Shown here piece after piece: positions 58,235 to 64,000 of a stretch of 64,000 nucleotides of DNA. Position 1 is the first letter of the stretch. Each line of letters begins with the position of its first letter. The notes under the pieces are model-generated. The model worked only from the letters and a program-made list of their open reading frames with translations, was not told where the DNA came from and made no database searches. The position numbers were made by a program, and so were the translations under genes. Source of the DNA: Perognathus longimembris pacificus (Eukaryota > Chordata > Mammalia > Rodentia > Heteromyidae); the NCBI RefSeq assembly GCF_023159225.1, contig NC_063184.1, positions 14,621,528 to 14,685,527 of the forward strand, given 5' to 3'.

Positions 58235-58425
58235 AATGACAGAAGAAAGACATTCTGGTTTCTTTTTCTGATGCTATTATAAATAGAGTTAATTTCCTGA
58301 TTTCTTTCTCAGCCTGCTTTTTGGTGGTTTGCAGAAAAATGACAGGGTTTTGTATGATAAATTTGCATCCCACCACATGGCCAAATGATTGCATTTTGTC
58401 ACAGGACACTTGAACTTGTACCTGC
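58235..58425 (-). mobile_element. LINE-1 ORF2 fragment (degraded)
   Basis: The complement encodes a stretch resembling ORF2p just after the FADD region: a GCKFIIQNPVIFLQTTKKQA block, then EIRKLTLFIIASEKE. It corresponds to the KINPQKS...[14 protein letters not shown] part of the copy at 22.7-23.3 kb. The first part of the 159-codon minus frame is this fragment; the rest is the polypurine tract. Confidence 0.7.
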
Positions 58426-58859
58426 TTAAGACACATACATGCACGTAGATTGCCGTTGTTAAGACTATGTAACTATGAGCTCTTTCTCCTCATATCCTGA
58501 ATATTCAGTTTTAACATTTGTCTTCTAACTTGAATCCATTGTGCAAATGTTAAAATATTTTAACCTACTTTAAATATAATTATGTATATAAGTATATCTA
58601 TAGTGAAAGAGATAGATATACACACATATATAGAATGTATATAGAATTTGAACTCAGAATATAACAGCAATATTTTACATGAACTTTAAAAATATTTGAG
58701 TGCAATTACATAAGGCAAACTTTAAGATATTTAAAAATATTTTGATGAAATTTGAACTTGGAATTCCCTTCCAATGCTAAATCTTTTTTTAAAACATGTT
58801 TGCTTCTTTAATAATACTTTTAACCTTTATTTTTAAGCTGATTTTATTTTATTTTTATA
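58421..58859. other. No recognised feature
   Basis: AT-rich with a short TA/CA-rich patch near 58,570-58,640. Confidence 0.5.
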
Positions 58860-59060
58860 TATTTTTATTGTCTTTAAGAAGTTGTACAAGGAGTTACCAT
58901 TTTACAAGGCAGCATATGAGAACTTACAATGCATCTTGATCAAGATTACCCCTTTTAACCTTTTCATCCACCACTTCCAACCCTTATTTTCCTCACTTTT
59001 CTGAATTTTGTAGGATATACATTGAATTCTTGACTATAGTTGTTAAATCCTTAAAGTACT
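58860..59060 (-). mobile_element. Old LINE-1 3'UTR fragment
   Basis: TTTTTATTGTCTTTAAGAAG, TACAAGGAGTTACCATTTTA and CAAGGCAGCATATGAGAACT follow the reverse 3'UTR layout (tail, then GTTACAGTTTCATA... block) seen at 20.9 and 33.7 kb, at much greater divergence. Confidence 0.5.
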
Positions 59061-61429
59061 TTTTGCTGATTGGAATCTGCTCGTTGTCATGAATTGAAAT
59101 GGTGCAGCTGCTATAGTCAAGTCTTTAGTCCCTTGTGACTTTTGTGCCCTATTGAAAGGAAAACAAAAGATTTCCAAATCCAATATATCTTTCTTTAATT
59201 TCATTTGAAGGAAGTAGAGAACAAAGATTTGCACAACAGAATACTGCTTTAGATTATACTCTTAATTACTTACACATGTAAATTTAATATGTTGCCAAGG
59301 TCTAAGTGCCTTATTTAGGTGTCTGTTTAAAAATCTTTTAGGAGCTTACTCCATTGAAAAGAAGTGGCCACCTACATGTAGGTGAATTATTATCACAAAG
59401 TATATAGACTTTCTGGCATTTATATTTCAAGATTGAAATTGGCTTAATCTTGGAATAACAATCACTGTGATAGGTGGTTGAGGTTGTTATTAATTTTACA
59501 TGCAATTAACTATTTTAGTTAGATTTACATAAAATGTATTAGGTAACCTGGAAATACCAATCAGTCAAATAGTCACTTTACTTTAGCTGTCACACAAATT
59601 AGTAACTTATGTTCTTCAGCCTTAGACCAATTAGAACTGAAGTAAAATCCTTATAACCACTTTCCAGTTGTGTTTCTACCCTTTAGAAATCACATCATGG
59701 TTTCTTTCTTCATATAAGTTTATAAAAAAAGAGACTTGGGGGGAAAAACCAAGATAAGTCTTAATGTTAACTTGCATTTGTTTCTTCCTATTCCTCTTTT
59801 CAGTTATTTATTTTTTATTTAGGTCTCTAGGGGACTTTTGCATACATGGGATGCTTTTGAGGACTCTAACTATAGGTACAAGATGTAATGTTTCTTAGCC
59901 TTAGTTATGATAAACTGCTCTGGATGGTTTATAGTATAAAACATACCTTAAATTATGTACCGAACATATGGAATTTGTGTATCATGATTTTATATCCGTA
60001 ACACGTGTGTTTGCACATATTGGTGGACCTATTTCTTTCAAAATTTAGGGGGAGGAAGTGTAGAATTAATTACAGGTGGACTGTTAAATGCTGATTTATA
60101 TACAAAACTGAACCTTTTGCACTTCTATGTGTGTTTTGATATCTAAATACCACTTTATCCATCTGGTTTCCTTACTTTGACCACTCTTTTTCCTCGGAAC
60201 AAGAGTTTAGAGGTTTTTATTCTGCTTTTCTTTGTCTCTAGTTTCCTAGGCCTAAATAATCATTCAGAGCTGATGCGCCTTCATGTTAAGGTGGATTCTT
60301 TAATTATTTACTTTACACATATGACACGGTGGCATTGTAAACATGCCAGGGTCAGCATTATGATAATGGAATGAAGAACTGGAATAATGGGACATAGGAA
60401 AAGATGAAGAACTGGGTACTAATTCTCTTAAAGGCTACAATATTTCTATTTCTACCAAGAGGGCAATTGTGCTGGAACTCATATCCATTTTTCATAAGGG
60501 CGTTCACCATCTGGTTCCTCTTGTTTCTCCTCTCTCATGCATTTACATCTGTTGCTTCTTCATTGTTCTATGTAAGATTCCATTCCATATTTAATGTTCA
60601 TTTCCATAAAAATTCCACATTCATAGAGTCCCTAGGTCTCTGTTACCTATAGGTTTTTCTAAGATAATTATAGGGGACCAGCAGCCAAGGTCACAAGGAC
60701 AAAACACGTGCAGATTCGATGTGCTCACTGCCACAGACATCTCTGGCAAGGATTTCACTGCGGGTATGCTTTGCCTGGCCAGTATTTGGATGGAGCGCTG
60801 GAGCTAGCAGTGTGACACATCCTTCCTGGTTGGGTCACCACATTAAGTGTGCTTAGCGATTTGTAAAGTTATCTGGAAAGAGAGAGCATGTTAAATTGAA
60901 AACAGATGGATAGAATGACACATACAGTCTTGGAATCCATAATGCGGTGCACAGAGTTCAATCAGGTGCTTGACATCCTGACAATCTCGTCTCTGTAGGA
61001 AAAGGAAAGAAAACACCTGGAACCCCTGGGTTTGGTGGTGCTAAGTTCACATTTGGGGCCATTTGTGTTCTGGTAATTTTTTTTTTTTTACCATTGATTT
61101 TCCTGAGTTTCTTTTTAAACAAGTCTATAATATTTTTATCCACCATCTTCATTCCATCTTGTGTTTATATCCTGGCACTATACCTAAACCCACCAGGCCA
61201 ATTTAAGAAAAAAACTTTGTATAGTAGGTTAGAAAAAAGGTTAAAAAAAATTCACTATCTGTTCTTTAAGGAGTTAGAGTTTCTTCATGTTCACTGAAGC
61301 CAAGCCTACTACATATAAGTGTGTTTAAGATACAATAAAACATTCCATATAAGATTTTGTAGAGGCCATATTCAAACAATTTGATTATAATGCCAGTGAA
61401 GGGGTGATCTAACTAGGAAAATTCAGTAA
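59061..61429. other. No recognised feature
   Basis: About 2.4 kb. Frames at 60,177-60,374 and 60,404-60,652 show no family resemblance. A slightly GC-richer patch at 60,670-60,850 is unassigned. Confidence 0.5.
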
Positions 61430-61620
61430 TATTTAAAATTGTTTTTATAAAGATGATGTATAGAGGGGCTACAGTTTCATAAGTCAGGTAAAGAGTTCAT
61501 TTCTTTTTGGACGATGCCACCCCTTCTCTAGCTCTCTCCCAGTTTTTCCCTCCCATCCCCACCCACAAGTTGTATAGTTCATTTTTCATATAATGTCTAG
61601 TTAGTACCACTGCTGCATCT
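61430..61620 (-). mobile_element. Old LINE-1 3'UTR fragment
   Basis: GATGTATAGAGGGGCTACAG, TTTCATAAGTCAGGTAAAGA, then a pyrimidine-rich stretch and ACAAGTTGTATAGTTCATTT, matching in order the younger reverse 3'UTR at 33.7 kb. Confidence 0.6.
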
Positions 61621-62235
61621 GTTCAGCTTTTGTCCCTCTGCCACATGTGTCCACTGTGGTATACTATGCTGTCACACGATGAAAGCAATTGGGGCCAAGT
61701 AACTACGGACTAAAACTTCTGACATTATGCGCTCAAACAAATGTGTTGTTTTATTAAGGTGATCATCTCAGATGTTTTGTCACAATGATGCCAAACTGCC
61801 ACAGTCCCTGTTTCATATAATCTGGAAACAGGAAGAAATCTAGATCCTTATATGGATACTTCATATTCTGGTCCTTGCGCATCCTTCTTACCTTATTTTA
61901 TGTGATTCTTTTTTTATTCCATACTCTACCAAGACATTGAATAGACCAAGTGTCTACCTGCTTTAGGGCTATAACTGCTCTTTTTGTGGCATTTCCTTGT
62001 CTGTGGTTGTTGAAGTTTCCCTCTATCTGTTCGTTGTTCAGGACCTGGCTTCTGATGCATGACCAGCGTGGAACAGGTATTTGCTGAAAGAGTTAATGAA
62101 ACAAAAAAAATTTCCTGATGATATGCACTTACATGTTATGAATTGCATGTTACTAAAGATCTTTTGGTTCTATTGAGAAGAATCAAGCAAACATTTCCTT
62201 TCTAAGTAGTCCCTCCTGTGAGCTGCATTCTCCCC

Positions 62236-62238
<3 letters not shown>
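61621..62238. other. No recognised feature
   Basis: No repeat or gene recognised. Some of it may be further decayed LINE-1 3'UTR. Confidence 0.5.

Positions 62239-62288
<50 letters not shown>
62239..62288. repeat. (TG)n microsatellite
   Basis: Twenty-five uninterrupted dinucleotide units. Confidence 0.97.
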
Positions 62289-62289
<1 letters not shown>

Positions 62290-63425
62290 TATATTGTAAA
62301 GAAGCTTCAAATGGGAGCATGCTATGAGCAAATTAAATAAAATAACTATAATAGCCCCAAATTTTTCCCCTTACCCACCTCCCATGCATAGAATTCATAA
62401 TAAGTAAGACTGAGAATGCATACAGATAGAGGATTGTACCCCAGGATGCTTTTCACTCACTAAATCTTTCACATTTAATCTCACAACTTCTAGAAGTCAA
62501 GTTACACTCTAATGTGTCCTCCTTATCCACAGATACTTTCTAAAAAACATTTAACCTGTCATTCTAACTTACCTTGTTGAAAATTCATGTGCTGCTACAG
62601 AACCTTTATTACCAAGGTTCAGAATGAGTCCATCTTTATTTCTGCGTTATGTTAAAATGACAGTGCTAATGCATCAATCTGATAACATTTCTCAGTATAT
62701 CTAGAAGTTCAAAGCTGATTTCTTTCAAGTAAGTTGTAAAATAGAGCAGAAAAAAGCAAATTAAAGCATCCCTGAAGGGTGCAAGTCAATACTGCAAAGA
62801 TATTTAATGGCGTCTTGAATAAAACAAGTTCTATTTTCCTGTAGACCTTGGCTTACCCTGTGCCTGTTACTTTGCCTCAGACCGGAAACTAGCTTCTTTG
62901 CAGTGCCTCTTCTTTTTAAGACATATCAGTTGTTAGGTGTTAATGAGTGAAAGCTTCTGGTTGTTGGTCCTCACAATTCATCTGAAGTTAATCAAGTGTG
63001 CAATAGGAGCAGTTCACTAAAAGAGATCAGAATGGGCTATTTCCCAGATGGAAAGGCGCAACAGGCTATCAGTTTAATAGTAAATTTTATAACACTAATT
63101 TTTAAACCTTATTTAGGTTATTGGTGATGTCAAAAGTCTGTTGATCAAATTCCAGAGACATTAGGATTGAAGAACAATCTGGCAGTTTCTTAATAGGAGT
63201 ACAGTCCCCCTTCCCACTTCTGCCCTCGGGAACTTTTTCAGGTTTTGAAATGATTCATTTTTTAAAAAAACAAAGTATTTTGTGTGATGTAATTCTACTT
63301 ATATTTTTATGGATGTATGTGTGTATATATATCACTAGAGCTTACCTAAATATTTTAAATTTGATAATTAAAGAAAGGACTATTTTAAAAGATAGCAAAA
63401 CAATTCTTAAAAATCTTTCAAAATA
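62289..63425. other. No recognised feature
   Basis: AT-rich, no repeat or gene recognised. Confidence 0.5.
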
Positions 63426-63429
63426 TAGG

Positions 63430-63750
63430 CATTTTTCTTGTTTTCAGCACTGGAGTTTGAACTTAGAGGATTACACTTGTTAGGTTAACATTGTATGTAG
63501 GACTTGAATCATCATTCCTTTTCTTTTCTTTTTTTTTTTTTGAGATAAGGTCTCATTTTATGCTCAGATTAGCCTAGACTATGATCCCCTTCTTTGTGCT
63601 CTCCTAGCATAATAGGCATGGATAACACTACCAAGTAATTGTTGGAGATAGTCTCACAAATTTTATAACCTAGCTGGCTATAAAATGCAGTCTGCCGATC
63701 TCCTTCTCCTATGTAACTGGGATTATAAGCTATCTCACCTGGCCAGTTTT
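63430..63750 (-). mobile_element. Old ID-B1 composite SINE
   Basis: A degraded reverse ID-like monomer (63,445-63,515) is followed by a T run and a B1-like monomer in reverse (GAGATAAGGTCTCATTTTAT, AACTGGGATTATAAGC, CACCTGGCC). The arrangement matches 7,650-7,975. An internal insertion may lengthen it. Confidence 0.5.
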
Positions 63751-64000
63751 TTTCTTTAATGTCTGTGGGTCTGTACAATGTGGCTTATGTATTGGTCTCC
63801 TTGTATGTAGATTAAATATGATTGTAAAAAGCAAGTTTATGCATTTCAGAAATAAGAGAAAGTGACAAAATAGTTCAGCGTATGTCCTCTCAATAAGTTA
63901 TCATTGGATTTGAGTGTCTCCTGTTATGCTTGAATGTGAAATGTTCCCACAGACTGGTGTGTTCCCACAGCTGGTCTCCTGCTTGTGATGGGAGGTGGTG

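Noticed and set aside
57934..58436. 98-, 159- and 88-codon frames
   Set aside because: They come from the polypyrimidine tract; only the far N-terminal part of the 159-codon frame is meaningful, as an ORF2 remnant.
60670..60850. Possible ribosomal-protein retrocopy
   Set aside because: A brief SGK-like stretch was suggestive, but flanking codons did not match any ribosomal protein I know, and no tail or TSD was seen.

Overview
This window is mammalian nuclear DNA from a rodent and reads as a gene-poor, AT-rich intergenic (or deep intronic) stretch. I found no intact protein-coding gene, no tRNA or rRNA gene, no CpG-island promoter and no CRISPR array. Nearly every open reading frame is a by-product of repeats or low-complexity DNA. 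What the window holds is layered transposable elements. The best taxonomic marker is a dimeric SINE with an ID-like head joined to a right monomer, seen in about ten copies. It matches IDL-Geo, a SINE family reported to be restricted to the rodent superfamily Geomyoidea (kangaroo rats, pocket mice, pocket gophers). I therefore infer a geomyoid rodent, genus undetermined. This rests on recalled family knowledge, not on a search.

Layout. 1-4.4 kb: an ancient LINE-1 with an inverted 5' part (85 to about 3800), carrying a SINE, then a short 5'-truncated LINE-1 with clean target-site duplications (TSDs). 4.6-9.9 kb: SINEs of several ages, a CA/CG repeat and a Tigger-type DNA transposon. 13.3-13.9 kb: a MaLR-like LTR adjoining a 303-bp IAP-like solo LTR with a 6-bp TSD. 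17.2-20 kb: a long TTCC tract and three SINE structures. 20.9-23.6 kb: the main structure, a rearranged young LINE-1 between 11-bp direct repeats, with broken ORF2 pieces, a second copy of 3'UTR sequence, an inverted end and a nested 128-bp LINE-1. 24.3-28.2 kb: LINE-1 3' ends, an unidentified retroposed sequence with a 19-bp TSD, and a microsatellite with inverted symmetry. 29.8-30.1 kb: an RPL5 3'-end pseudogene fragment and a 37-bp SINE head fragment with perfect 17-bp TSDs. 31-34.8 kb: SINEs and an old L1M split by a young LINE-1. 35-64 kb: L2, MIR, L1M, ID and SINE copies in otherwise unremarkable sequence, with polypurine/polypyrimidine and G-rich tracts.

The elements record a relative chronology: L2 and MIR first, then L1M, MaLR and Tigger, then older ID/B1 composites, then B1-Geo and IDL-Geo SINEs with young LINE-1. 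LINE-1 presumably mobilised the SINEs, the unknown retroposon and perhaps the RPL5 fragment, because most carry A-rich tails and 9-19 bp TSDs. I see no new multi-gene system. The most interesting items are the shared Geo module on two unrelated SINE heads, the rearranged LINE-1 insertion, the tail-less 37-bp SINE fragment and the unidentified retroposon.
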